Shown: positions 14,115 through 21,256 of the stretch, piece after piece
How positions within the stretch are numbered: position 1 is the stretch's first letter
How the letters are laid out: every line of letters begins with the position of its first letter
From: JAWVZS01 sp964507825
GTDB taxonomy: Archaea > Thermoproteota > Nitrososphaeria > Nitrososphaerales > Nitrosopumilaceae
Reading direction: 5' to 3'
DNA: 24,362 nt
Assembly: GCA_964507825.1 (NCBI GenBank)
Contig: CAZDQM010000042.1
Coordinates: 1 to 24,362 of the forward strand
The notes under the pieces: generated by a model
What the model saw: only the letters and a program-made list of their open reading frames with translations
What the model was told of the DNA's origin: nothing
The model's database searches: none
Translations under genes and position numbers: made by a program

Positions 14115-15995
14115 TTGACGTTTGAGCTGGTCCTAGAAGAGATCAAGAACAACATGGCAAGAGTTCTTGACGAGATAGGCGCGCCAGATGTGCCGTATTC
14201 CGTAGAACCTGCAAAACCTGGATTCGGAGATGCCACGTGTAACGCCCCTTTTTTGTTATCGAGAATTCTAAAGAAACCCCCCCGTGAGATTGCAACGCAG
14301 ATCGCTTACGAGTACCGGGGCATGGAATACAGACTTGTCTCTGGTGTCACGGCGCACCCGTCAGGCTATGTCAACTTTGATGCGGACATTGGCGCGCTAG
14401 GGGAGATTACGGTTAAAAATTCGACCGCTGATGATTATGGGTCCGTCGACATCGGCAGGTCATCCCGTGTTATAGTGGAGCATACTAGCGTCAACCCCAA
14501 CAAGGCACTTCACATAGGACACGTAAGGAACCTGGTAATCGGGGATACGATATCGAGAATCCTGCAAAAGGCCAATCATGACGTAAGCGTCCTGAATTAT
14601 GTCGATGACTCTGGCCTGCAGGTGGCAGATATAGTCCTAGGCTTTAAGAGACTGGGATTTTCTGAAGAACCTCCTGAGAATACAAAGTTTGATCATTATT
14701 GCGGTGACCACGTTTACGTCAAGACGACCGCAGAGTACGAGCGTCGGCCCGAACTAGAGCAGGCAAGGCGAGACATCTTGATGGAGATCGAGGATGGATC
14801 ATCTGAAATTGCGGCCTTTGCTGACTCTGTGACTAAAAGGGTGCTCTCCGGACAGCTGCAGACGTGCTGGAACCTGTCCGTAACATATGACTGCCTGAAC
14901 TACGAGTCGCAGATCATCCACTCGGGCCTCTGGGACACCATCTTTGAAAAACTAAAGGCGCTAAATCTGATCGAGTTTGATAACGACGGGAAAAACGCCG
15001 GCTGCTGGGTGATTAGAGGAATGCAGGAGGATGAGGACAAGGTGATTGTGAGGAGCAATGGAACTGCCACGTATATTGCAAAGGACATCCCATATGCGGC
15101 GTGGAAGCTTGGGCTTGTATCTGATCCTTTTAGCTATATGGAATACGGCACACAGCCGGACGGCAGGGTACTGTGGCAGACGACGTTAGAGGATACGGGC
15201 ATAAAAAAGAGATTCAATGGCGATCGGGTCATCACGGTAATTGACTCGCGCCAGTCCAGACTGCAGGATATAGTCACGGCCCTGATGGACAGATTCAAGT
15301 CCTCTGACGGCGCGTACGTTCATCTGAGATACGAATCGGTAACGCTGAGTAGCGAGACTGCACGGGCCCTTGGCATGAAAACTCAGACAGAACATACTCA
15401 GATGTCTGGCAGGAGCGGTCTATATGTCAACGCCGATGTTGTATATGATATACTCGTTGAAAAATCCTCCGCCGAAGCTAGGCGGCGCAACCCTGGGATG
15501 TCAGATTCTGAGATATCCAAGATTGCCAAAATCGTCTCGACGGGGGCGCTACGCTATGAAATGATACGGCAGGATCTAGATAAGATGATCCGGTTTGACC
15601 TGACAAGATCGCTGAGTTTGGAGGGTGATACTGCATCCTATATCCAGTATTCACATGCGCGCGCATCAAGAATTCTAGAAAAAGCCGAAAAGGAGCCGGA
15701 CCTTGACGCGAATTACTCGTTGCTAGATAGCAAGTATGAGAAGGACCTGATAAGGCAGATTGGGCTGTTTTCATTAGCCGTGGGCGACTCGGCCCGAAAC
15801 CTCGCTCCCAAGGTAATGGCCCGATACTGTCACGATCTGGCCGTGGCATTTAATTCGTTTTATGAACACGTCAAGGTACTGGACTCAAATGATTCTGGAT
15901 TGTATAATGCGAGACTCTGTCTCGTGATGTCTTTTTCAATGACGCTGGACAGGGCGCTCTTGTTGCTCGGAATAGTCGCGCCCGACCGGATGTAA
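14115..15995 (+). CDS. argS: Arginyl-tRNA synthetase
   Basis: A 626-aa class I aminoacyl-tRNA synthetase that charges tRNA-Arg. It has the ArgS-specific N-terminal Add1 domain (about 1-100), the HIGH motif in NPNKALHIGHVRN (133-136), and the divergent KMSK-type loop TQMSGRSGLYVN. The C-terminal DALR anticodon-binding domain ends LLLLGIVAPDRM, the usual ArgS terminus. It starts at TTG 14115, 2 nt after the phosphatase stop. The weak start and tight spacing indicate coupled translation. It is intact and full length. Confidence 0.96.
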   Translation: MTFELVLEEIKNNMARVLDEIGAPDVPYSVEPAKPGFGDATCNAPFLLSRILKKPPREIATQIAYEYRGMEYRLVSGVTAHPSGYVNFDADIGALGEITVKNSTADDYGSVDIGRSSRVIVEHTSVNPNKALHIGHVRNLVIGDTISRILQKANHDVSVLNYVDDSGLQVADIVLGFKRLGFSEEPPENTKFDHYCGDHVYVKTTAEYERRPELEQARRDILMEIEDGSSEIAAFADSVTKRVLSGQLQTCWNLSVTYDCLNYESQIIHSGLWDTIFEKLKALNLIEFDNDGKNAGCWVIRGMQEDEDKVIVRSNGTATYIAKDIPYAAWKLGLVSDPFSYMEYGTQPDGRVLWQTTLEDTGIKKRFNGDRVITVIDSRQSRLQDIVTALMDRFKSSDGAYVHLRYESVTLSSETARALGMKTQTEHTQMSGRSGLYVNADVVYDILVEKSSAEARRRNPGMSDSEISKIAKIVSTGALRYEMIRQDLDKMIRFDLTRSLSLEGDTASYIQYSHARASRILEKAEKEPDLDANYSLLDSKYEKDLIRQIGLFSLAVGDSARNLAPKVMARYCHDLAVAFNSFYEHVKVLDSNDSGLYNARLCLVMSFSMTLDRALLLLGIVAPDRM

Positions 15996-16040
15996 CCACA
16001 AGATTGCTTGCAGGGTATGTGATGGGACACCCATATTGCG

Positions 16041-16069
16041 GGCACTGGTGCAAATTCGGGTGGTCAGCG
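16041..16069. repeat. Left copy of the 29-bp direct repeat flanking the defence block
   Basis: The core ACTGGTGCAAATTCGGGTGG and flanking bases recur at 19921-19949 in the same orientation, with 27 of 29 positions identical (22 in a row). The right copy encodes RPPEFAPVP of hsdM on the minus strand. Here the same codons are open but preceded by a stop, so this is a short hsdM fragment or a recombination site. It lies 46 nt after argS. Confidence 0.8.
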
Positions 16070-16091
16070 GTAGACACGCATACGGTAGGCG

Positions 16092-17069
16092 TCATTCAAA
16101 GAACCGCTTTAACTCGTCCAAATCCTCTGGCCGCGTCTCTTTGATGTTGACTTGGCCAAGTCTTTCAAGGATTGTTGACGGGAGGTGTCCCTGCCGTATC
16201 ATGTAGCGTACAAACCTCACAGTGTGGTTGTCGTGCAGGATTGACGGGACGTGCATCCCCTCCGGATTCATCGCCCTGCCTATCTCCTCGGACTGCTCCC
16301 TTTCGATTGCCCTCTTTACCCGCAGGTCGTCCATGATCCTTTGCGCGTCTGCGGTGGTGCATTGCCGCGTGTCGTCAGGATGCTTTGATTCGTCACGTCT
16401 TACGTCGTCTCTGGTAATGTGATTGAACCAACTGGCAAGATCATTCACGGGATTCATGGCATACTGGTAAAACTCCACATTGTGGCTTTGGTATGCAAAG
16501 AACTTCTGCCCCTGCTCGGTTATGCCTCCTCTCGGTATCAGGACACCTTCCCGCACGACGCGCTTTTTGGACACCCATCCACAAACCCACAGGTTCCATC
16601 TCTTCTCCGACTGCCTCCCGGAACCGGGAAACGTGTCACCCGTCTGAAGCCTTGTCACCAAGAACAGGTCGGTTGACTTGAGATTGGGGTCGAACTACTG
16701 TAGCGGGTAGAAGTTGTGCTTTGCCTCACGTGGAACGCCCCCACTTCCCTCATAGACTTGCTGAAAATCGAACTTTATTCCTTCACTCTTCACGTCAATC
16801 TTGACGCCGTGCGGACTGGTCAGGTCGGCCGAATAGTCGATGTCGTCCGAGTCTATCCCGGCCAGTCCAACCTGTTTCCGTATCGCGTACTGTGCAAGAT
16901 ATCTCCTTTTGATCTCCGTTTTCCTAGCCTCTTCGCTGATCCTTTTGACCCTGCTGTAATGATGAATAAGCTCCTCCCAGTTGCGTTCAACATGGTTATT
17001 GACTTCCAGCCGCATGTCGATTCCATTGCGTCCGTTAAGATCGATCTTCAGTACCATGCATGACGGCAT
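16092..17069 (-). pseudogene. PD-(D/E)XK-like restriction endonuclease with in-frame amber codon
   Basis: One 325-codon frame interrupted only by TAG at 16695-16697 (codon 125), between NFYPLQ and FDPNLKSTDLF. Sequence quality continues unchanged on the other side, so this was one protein. A likely catalytic core is D82-LTSPHGVKI-D92-V-K94, the spaced acidic residue plus DxK of the PD-(D/E)XK nucleases. ATG 17069 lies 13 nt after the mod stop, placing the gene directly downstream of the methyltransferase as expected for its cognate endonuclease. I do not recognise a named restriction enzyme family. As it stands, the product would be cut short after the putative active site. Suppression of the amber codon cannot be excluded. 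Confidence 0.6.
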
Positions 17070-17082
17070 GGCTGATAGTATT

Positions 17083-18375
17083 TTACTGTTTGAGGACGTA
17101 GTTTCGGAACCCGCAGTCATGCATGCGGTTGCTCGGCCTTTGGGCATTGAGGGATTTTATGACCTTCTTGACACGGAATCTGGTTATGTCGGCCATGGTC
17201 TTGTAACCCTTCTTGTTCACCGGAACTCTATCTTGTATGCAGATGAACTGCCTGTTGCCACCGTCGACGCTGTTCATCTCAAGCACCGAGTGTGCTGTGG
17301 TCCCGGAACCCGCAAAGAAGTCAAGTACAATGTCCTTATTATGCGGACTCGTTGCCAGTTGCAGTACGCGGTTGATCAGTTTTACAGGCTTGGGGTTGTC
17401 AAACACTCCCTTGCCAAGCAGGGCTGCCAGTTCCTCGTTGGCCTCATGCGTGTGGCCTACCTCCGAATAGTGCCATAACGAGCCTGCCACTATGCCGTTC
17501 TTTACCTCGCTTAGAAACGTCTTGGCGTTAGGAACCCCCGTGCCGTGCCTGCCGCAGGTTATCCTGCCGTCGTCCTCCAGTCGCTTGAGGCTGTCCTTGT
17601 TGTACCTCGGATACCTGCCTTCCGGGGCCGACCATGTGAACGGGGGCACCAATTTTCCGTCATACGTGCGTACCTTGGTGAACCTGTATGAGGCGTTGCG
17701 CTTTCCGCTCTTTGCATGGAGCGGGGTTGCTTTCCATTTTCCACGCGGGTCGCCGTCTGGATTCTTGTATGATGCGTCTGCTTTTTCCGTCCTCTCAAGC
17801 AGGTTGAACTTGGTTGCCGACTTGTCCTTCGCGTACACCAGCACGTACTCGTGTTGTGTGGATATGAACGCCTTGTCGTTTGACCTAGTGTACTTGCTGT
17901 GCCACACCACCTCCGACACCATGTTTTCTTCCCCGAACAGATCGTCGAGCAGTAACCGCAGGCGGTGCACCTCGTCAAGCCCTATGGATATGAAGATCGC
18001 CCCGTCGCGTGCCAGAAGCCGTCTGGCCGTATACAGGCGGGGATACATCATGGTCATCCATTCCGAGTGGGAAACCTTGTCGTTGTACATGCGATCTTTC
18101 TTCGTATTATAAGGCGGATCGATATAGATCGCCCGCACCTTGTTCTCATAGTCTTTTAGCAGAATCTTTAGGATTTCCAGATTGTCGCCCTCAAGTATCA
18201 TGTGTCTTGTGTTCTTCATGTTGACCGAACCTGAACGTGTCAAGGCCAGTTTGCGCGTCGGCCTGCTGTCTGCCTGCATGATGGCCTGCTGCCTGCCCGC
18301 CCACATGATCCCCACACTGCCGTCATGCGCGGTGACGTTCATGCCAAACATATCAACCTCTTTTTTATTAAGCAT
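17083..18375 (-). CDS. Beta-class DNA methyltransferase (Mod-type, N6-adenine or N4-cytosine)
   Basis: A 430-aa site-specific DNA methyltransferase. Catalytic motif IV DPPY (86-89) precedes the SAM-binding motif I DFFAGSGTT (352-360), which is the beta-class order seen in type III Mod and many type II enzymes. Target recognition is expected in the variable middle (about 190-300). The ending ADITRFRVKKVIKSL is typical of Mod proteins. No Res helicase is present; the downstream partner is a PD-(D/E)XK-like nuclease, so a type II arrangement is more likely than type III. It starts 9 nt after the AbrB-like gene and is presumably co-transcribed with it. Confidence 0.9.
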   Translation of the reverse strand: MLNKKEVDMFGMNVTAHDGSVGIMWAGRQQAIMQADSRPTRKLALTRSGSVNMKNTRHMILEGDNLEILKILLKDYENKVRAIYIDPPYNTKKDRMYNDKVSHSEWMTMMYPRLYTARRLLARDGAIFISIGLDEVHRLRLLLDDLFGEENMVSEVVWHSKYTRSNDKAFISTQHEYVLVYAKDKSATKFNLLERTEKADASYKNPDGDPRGKWKATPLHAKSGKRNASYRFTKVRTYDGKLVPPFTWSAPEGRYPRYNKDSLKRLEDDGRITCGRHGTGVPNAKTFLSEVKNGIVAGSLWHYSEVGHTHEANEELAALLGKGVFDNPKPVKLINRVLQLATSPHNKDIVLDFFAGSGTTAHSVLEMNSVDGGNRQFICIQDRVPVNKKGYKTMADITRFRVKKVIKSLNAQRPSNRMHDCGFRNYVLKQ

Positions 18376-18384
18376 TGGAGGTCA

Positions 18385-18564
18385 CTACCCTTTGCGGAAT
18401 ACCGCGACCCATACGCCGTCGATCTTGTCAAGATCCCGGTCCAGCGTGTCACCCGCATCCAGCCCCAGCTTGTCCGCGATGTGCGCGGGTATCGTGGTTC
18501 GGACGGACGTGGTTTCGGGCTTGGCCTTTGCCACCTTTGTCTGCCTGCTTGCAAGTCTTCCCAT
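18385..18564 (-). CDS. AbrB/MazE-like swapped-hairpin DNA-binding protein
   Basis: A 59-aa protein beginning MGRLASRQTKVAKAK. Its core is TTSVRTTIPAHIADKLGLD-AGDTL, the pattern of SpoVT-AbrB domains, which bind DNA as swapped-hairpin dimers and serve as transition regulators or antitoxins. It is the first gene of a minus-strand operon with mod and the nuclease. A perfect palindrome lies just upstream, between the TATA box and the ATG. It probably autoregulates the restriction-modification operon in the manner of a controller protein; that role is inference. No toxin partner is adjacent. Confidence 0.8.
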   Translation of the reverse strand: MGRLASRQTKVAKAKPETTSVRTTIPAHIADKLGLDAGDTLDRDLDKIDGVWVAVFRKG

Positions 18565-18577
18565 AGGTAGAATTATC

Positions 18578-18596
18578 AGACATGTATTACATGTCT
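18578..18596. promoter_or_regulatory. Perfect palindromic operator upstream of the AbrB-like gene
   Basis: AGACATGT-ATT-ACATGTCT is a perfect 8-bp inverted repeat with a 3-nt spacer, 14 nt upstream of the ATG. It covers the expected transcript start (about 27 nt from the TATA box). Binding there would block transcription. Confidence 0.6.
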
Positions 18597-18600
18597 CCTA

Positions 18601-18609
18601 TCATTATAG
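18601..18609 (-). promoter_or_regulatory. TATA box of the AbrB-mod-nuclease operon
   Basis: The minus strand reads TCTATAATGA about 38-46 nt before the ATG at 18564. It fixes the likely transcript start inside the palindrome. The remaining sequence to 18805 has no gene. Confidence 0.45.
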
Positions 18610-18805
18610 ATACCGATGTATCTACTACTGTGTTTCCTAATTCACCATCTATAGTGGTGGGGACCCCGCTGATCACACTTCTCAAAGGTCATTAGGCGCG
18701 ATAAGATCCATTGATCCATATGCGCGTTTTTTAGAAAAGTAAAGCAATCTGTAAAATTATTTTGGCGCTGTGAATCCCAACCTGCCTACTTGTTGGAGTA
18801 TATAA

Positions 18806-19156
18806 CTACCGGATGTAGCCTAATGGAACTCTTTGTTTTTTAATGATTTGTTTGAATTTGGGACCAACAGCATTAATGTCTACAACGTCAACAGCATATG
18901 GAAGATCCGAATCTTCAAAGGCGTCCTCCAAGTTACTTGTTATTTTGTAGTCTAGCTTGGCCTCGCCTTCCAGCGCAAGATCCAGATCCGAAGAATTCTT
19001 TGTAGTCCAGTCGGCTCTGCTCCCAAACACCCACACTTTTACGCTGGATGGCAAATGTTTTCTCAGAATATCCAACACGATCTTCAGATGAACCGAAGAT
19101 ATGTCAATCGGACTGGTCAAGGGATCTGTTTCTCTCCTGCAGTCTAGCCAATACAT
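18806..19156 (-). CDS. mntA: MNT-type minimal nucleotidyltransferase antitoxin
   Basis: A 116-aa protein with the MNT signature GSX10DXD complete: GSRADWTTKNSSDLD (G45, S46, D57, D59). A third acidic residue follows in VDVVDI. MNT antitoxins neutralise HEPN RNase toxins by adding AMP to a tyrosine beside the catalytic His. The partner HEPN gene is immediately upstream on the same strand and its frame overlaps this one. ATG 19156 is the only ATG, but similar proteins start close to IDISSVHLKIV, so the first 15-17 residues may be untranslated overlap and initiation may use a rare codon. Confidence 0.85.
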   Translation of the reverse strand: MYWLDCRRETDPLTSPIDISSVHLKIVLDILRKHLPSSVKVWVFGSRADWTTKNSSDLDLALEGEAKLDYKITSNLEDAFEDSDLPYAVDVVDINAVGPKFKQIIKKQRVPLGYIR

Positions 19157-19543
19157 ATTGAGATTCTTTTAGAAAGTCTGGTATTATCTTAAATATTTCC
19201 TGTGCCTTCCCTCATCATACGTGTGGCTGGTAGTGCCTCGTTGCTTTCTGTAATCGCGCCAAACAGTAACGTCAGATCGGACAAGATCCTTACCGAATGC
19301 CTTTCGTATGAAATTGTTAAAAGTCATGTCATCTATCTCATCTGGTCCTATGGCAGTCTTCTCCATATGCCGCTTGATCATCTTTAGGGAGATCGTATAA
19401 GTGTATTCAAAGGCCTTTATGGCGGCGGCACGAAGATGTCTGTGCATCAGCGGGTCGCTCTTGTATGGTTCGCGGTTGCACAGGACCAGCGCCTCTTCCA
19501 GCTGAACAACTGTGGCTTCCAGAGGTGTTAGATCGAGACTCAT
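19104..19543 (-). pseudogene. hepT: HEPN RNase toxin, frameshifted after the active site
   Basis: The first 111 codons give a HEPN/HI0074-type protein with a perfect RX4HXY motif RGTTSHTY (R102, H107, Y109). This is the RNase active site plus the tyrosine that MNT AMPylates. After SHTYDEG the frame is lost and stops at 19184. In the adjacent frame the usual C-terminal helix continues (EIFKIIPDFLKESQYVLARL, then QERN) to TGA 19104-19106. Adding one base in GGGAAGGCAC gives DEGKAQEIF and restores the protein, so a 1-nt deletion is the likely lesion. ATG 19543 overlaps the hsdM stop (ATGA). The uncorrected product keeps the active site but lacks about 30 residues. Confidence 0.8.
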
Positions 19544-19950
19544 GTGTCATCACCTACAATAGCAAGTTCCAAGCTCTTTATGTTCTTGTTGATAGTCGCG
19601 TCCAGCTTCTGGGCTTCGGATTGTTGCTTGCGCCACTGTGATGTTAGACGCAATATCTTGTTCTCAAACGGCTCATATCATTTGATTGAGCCTTGGTACC
19701 TACGTAACGGCCGGGAGTGAGAATATAATTATACTTTCGTATTTCATCCAGTGTGACACTCTTGCAAAATCCCTGTACATCGGCGTACTTTGACTTTTTG
19801 CCTCCGTACCATGCATGATATGTGTTGGCTATCCTGCCAATATCAGACGTATCCAGTACGCGGTGAGTACGATCAATCATGCGCCCCGTATTGCGTGCAT
19901 CTATAAACAAAACTTTGTCAGGTACTGGTGCAAATTCGGGTGGTCGGCGC
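19540..19950 (-). pseudogene. hsdM: 3' remnant of hsdM (type I restriction methyltransferase)
   Basis: The fragment reads RPPEFAPVPDKVLFIDAR, then GRMIDRTHR, IANTYHAWYGG, GFCKSVTLDEIRKYNYILTP and GRYVGTKAQ. This is the conserved C-terminal part of type I N6-adenine methyltransferase subunits. A frameshift near 19685 then moves to the frame encoding EPFENKILRLTSQWRKQQ and a coiled-coil tail ending ELAIVGDDT at TGA 19540. Everything upstream of RRPPEF, including the SAM-binding and NPPF motifs, is missing, replaced by a transposase gene whose stop is about 10 nt away. No hsdS or hsdR is in the window. Confidence 0.85.
19921..19949. repeat. Right copy of the 29-bp direct repeat flanking the defence block
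   Basis: Matches 16041-16069 in the same orientation at 27 of 29 positions. It lies within the hsdM remnant (codons for RPPEFAPVP) and next to the junction with the transposase. Confidence 0.8.
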
Positions 19951-19959
19951 GCAAAAAAA

Positions 19960-20897
19960 TCACCGCCGCCGCACCCTCTGGTTCGTTGCGATCAGGTGCA
20001 GGCTTGCGTTCTGAATGATCGTGCGCCACTTGTTGTGTCCTTCTATTGAGATGCCCGCGGCTTCGGCGGGGGTCTTGTGGATTGAATCGTGCTTGCTGAC
20101 GTGGTTGTAGTGCACCTTCATGCCGTCAAAGACTGCCGTGTCCGTAGCGCTCAGGCCTCGAAAGGTCTTCTCCCTGTCCCTGATGGTGCCGTTCAGGCGT
20201 TCCATTTTGTTATTCGAGGGATGGTAGTTACCGGTGCTGCCGCCGTTTGGGCCCTTGCGCTTGCTCCGCAGGCCCGCATCGCACTTGTGGTACGTGCCGT
20301 TGCCAAAGATTTTGCGGGCGGCCTTCTGGTAGGCGGGCAGGCCGTCGGTGATTAGGACGGTCGGGTTCTTGCCGCCTGCCGCGTCCTTTGTCATTCTAAA
20401 GATGTTGTCGGCATCGTGCTTGTCCTTTGAGTCGGCCAGTTCCCCGGCAAGCCAGTATCGGGTGTCGTCGTCCATAGTGGCAAACAGGTAGTATTTCTGC
20501 CCGTTTATCCTGACCCACACTTCGTCGCCCCTGTACCAATTTCCGACATGCGGTTTCAGGCTGTCCGTAAACAGCCCGCTATTCTGGAGTAGCGTTCAAC
20601 CCACCTGCGTATGGTCGAGCCGTCCACGTCTATGTCGCGCGCCTCGAACGCATCGGCGACTGCGCGCGACGACATGCCCGAATAGAACAGGTGCAGCGCC
20701 TCGGACACGATGGCAGGACTGTGCCTGCGGTAGCGGAACCCGAAGTTTGCAGAGAACCTTTTGCCGCACGCCGTACACTTCATGAGCTGCACGTCCCCGG
20801 GCTTGTTGCGGCGCACGCCCTCCTTTCTGATCCTGCCCGAGTGACAGTGCTTGCAGAACTTGACGGTATCGTGGGATTCGACCTTCATGTGTGACAC
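19960..20897 (-). pseudogene. Zinc-ribbon DDE transposase (IS6/IS240-like), frameshifted
   Basis: An N-terminal zinc ribbon (CKHCHSG and CTACGKRF) and helix-turn-helix (SSRAVADAFEARDIDVDGST) are followed by an IS6/IS240-like DDE domain. The Asp of GDEVWVRINGQKYYLF, the Asp of LITDGLPAY and the Glu of NKMERLNGTIRDREK are all present. The first part (20897 to 20556) and second part (through 19960) are in different frames. A 1-nt indel near 20572-20580, at SRIAG/GLFTDSLKP, separates them. Archaeal transposases of this shape are common. Terminal inverted repeats could not be identified by eye, so the element limits are unknown. The stop codon abuts the truncated hsdM. Confidence 0.75.
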
Positions 20898-21027
20898 CTC
20901 CCAAAAATTATATGATGGCGAATGAAAGCCCGCTCAGAGCCTATCAATGCAATCATTGGCGTCGCCACGCCTCTGATTCTTTTTCTCATCATCGCGGATG
21001 TTTTCATGCATATACTATATTCTATAC

Positions 21028-21053
21028 TGTATATATACATTACTGTATATACA
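21028..21053. promoter_or_regulatory. Twin palindromes upstream of the zinc-ribbon/methyltransferase module
   Basis: TGTATATATACA (21028-21039) and TGTATATACA (21044-21053) are each perfect palindromes, separated by TTAC. They sit just upstream of the TATA box, a position suited to an activator or to a regulator competing with TBP/TFB. Low-complexity TA sequence could produce this by chance. Confidence 0.4.
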
Positions 21054-21060
21054 CAGCAAA

Positions 21061-21070
21061 GAATATAAGA
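21061..21070 (+). promoter_or_regulatory. TATA box for the zinc-ribbon gene
   Basis: GAATATAAGA is centred 27 nt upstream of ATG 21092, predicting a leaderless transcript. Confidence 0.55.
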
Positions 21071-21091
21071 TGCGGGTGCGTTACGGTTGGC

Positions 21092-21256
21092 ATGGATAGC
21101 ATCATAGTGGAGATCGCAAAATGCCGCAACTGCGGGACGGTGCAGTGGCCGCGCCTCGATCCAGATACGATGTCACTCGTGTGGCCAAAGGCGTGCAAGA
21201 ATCAAAAATGCCGGTCACCGTACTGGAACAAGGCAAGGGTGCGCTCACTGGCATGA
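21092..21256 (+). CDS. 54-aa zinc-ribbon protein
   Basis: A small protein with two Cys pairs, C11/C14 (CRNCGTVQWPR) and C35/C40 (CKNQKC), followed by RSPYWNKARVR. It matches the common thaumarchaeal small zinc-ribbon pattern of type CxxCG-xW-PR...CPxCKSPYWxxPR, with a slightly stretched second knuckle. Its function is unknown; such ribbons bind nucleic acid or partner proteins. ATG 21092 is chosen for its TATA spacing. The TGA stop overlaps the methyltransferase ATG (ATGA, 21253-21256), so the two are translationally coupled and probably act together, perhaps as a specificity or regulatory subunit (inference). Confidence 0.75.
   Translation: MDSIIVEIAKCRNCGTVQWPRLDPDTMSLVWPKACKNQKCRSPYWNKARVRSLA

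Noticed and set aside
16041..16069. Site-specific integrase attachment site at argS
   Set aside because: No integrase gene is in the window, and the repeat derives from hsdM coding sequence rather than from argS or a tRNA, so it is reported only as a direct repeat.
12330..16697. Amber codons read as an amino acid (pyrrolysine-like recoding) in several genes
   Set aside because: TAG is used as an ordinary stop in intact genes here (for example acs and the DUF4145 gene), and the amber-containing genes also have frameshifts or lie among pseudogenes. No suppressor tRNA is in the window.
17492..18112. Long plus-strand open frame opposite mod
   Set aside because: It lies entirely antisense to a convincing methyltransferase and has low-complexity Ser/Arg composition, typical of a shadow frame.
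19960..20980. Defined terminal inverted repeats of the zinc-ribbon transposase element
   Set aside because: Comparison of sequences outside the gene on both sides gave no convincing inverted match, so no element boundaries are claimed.
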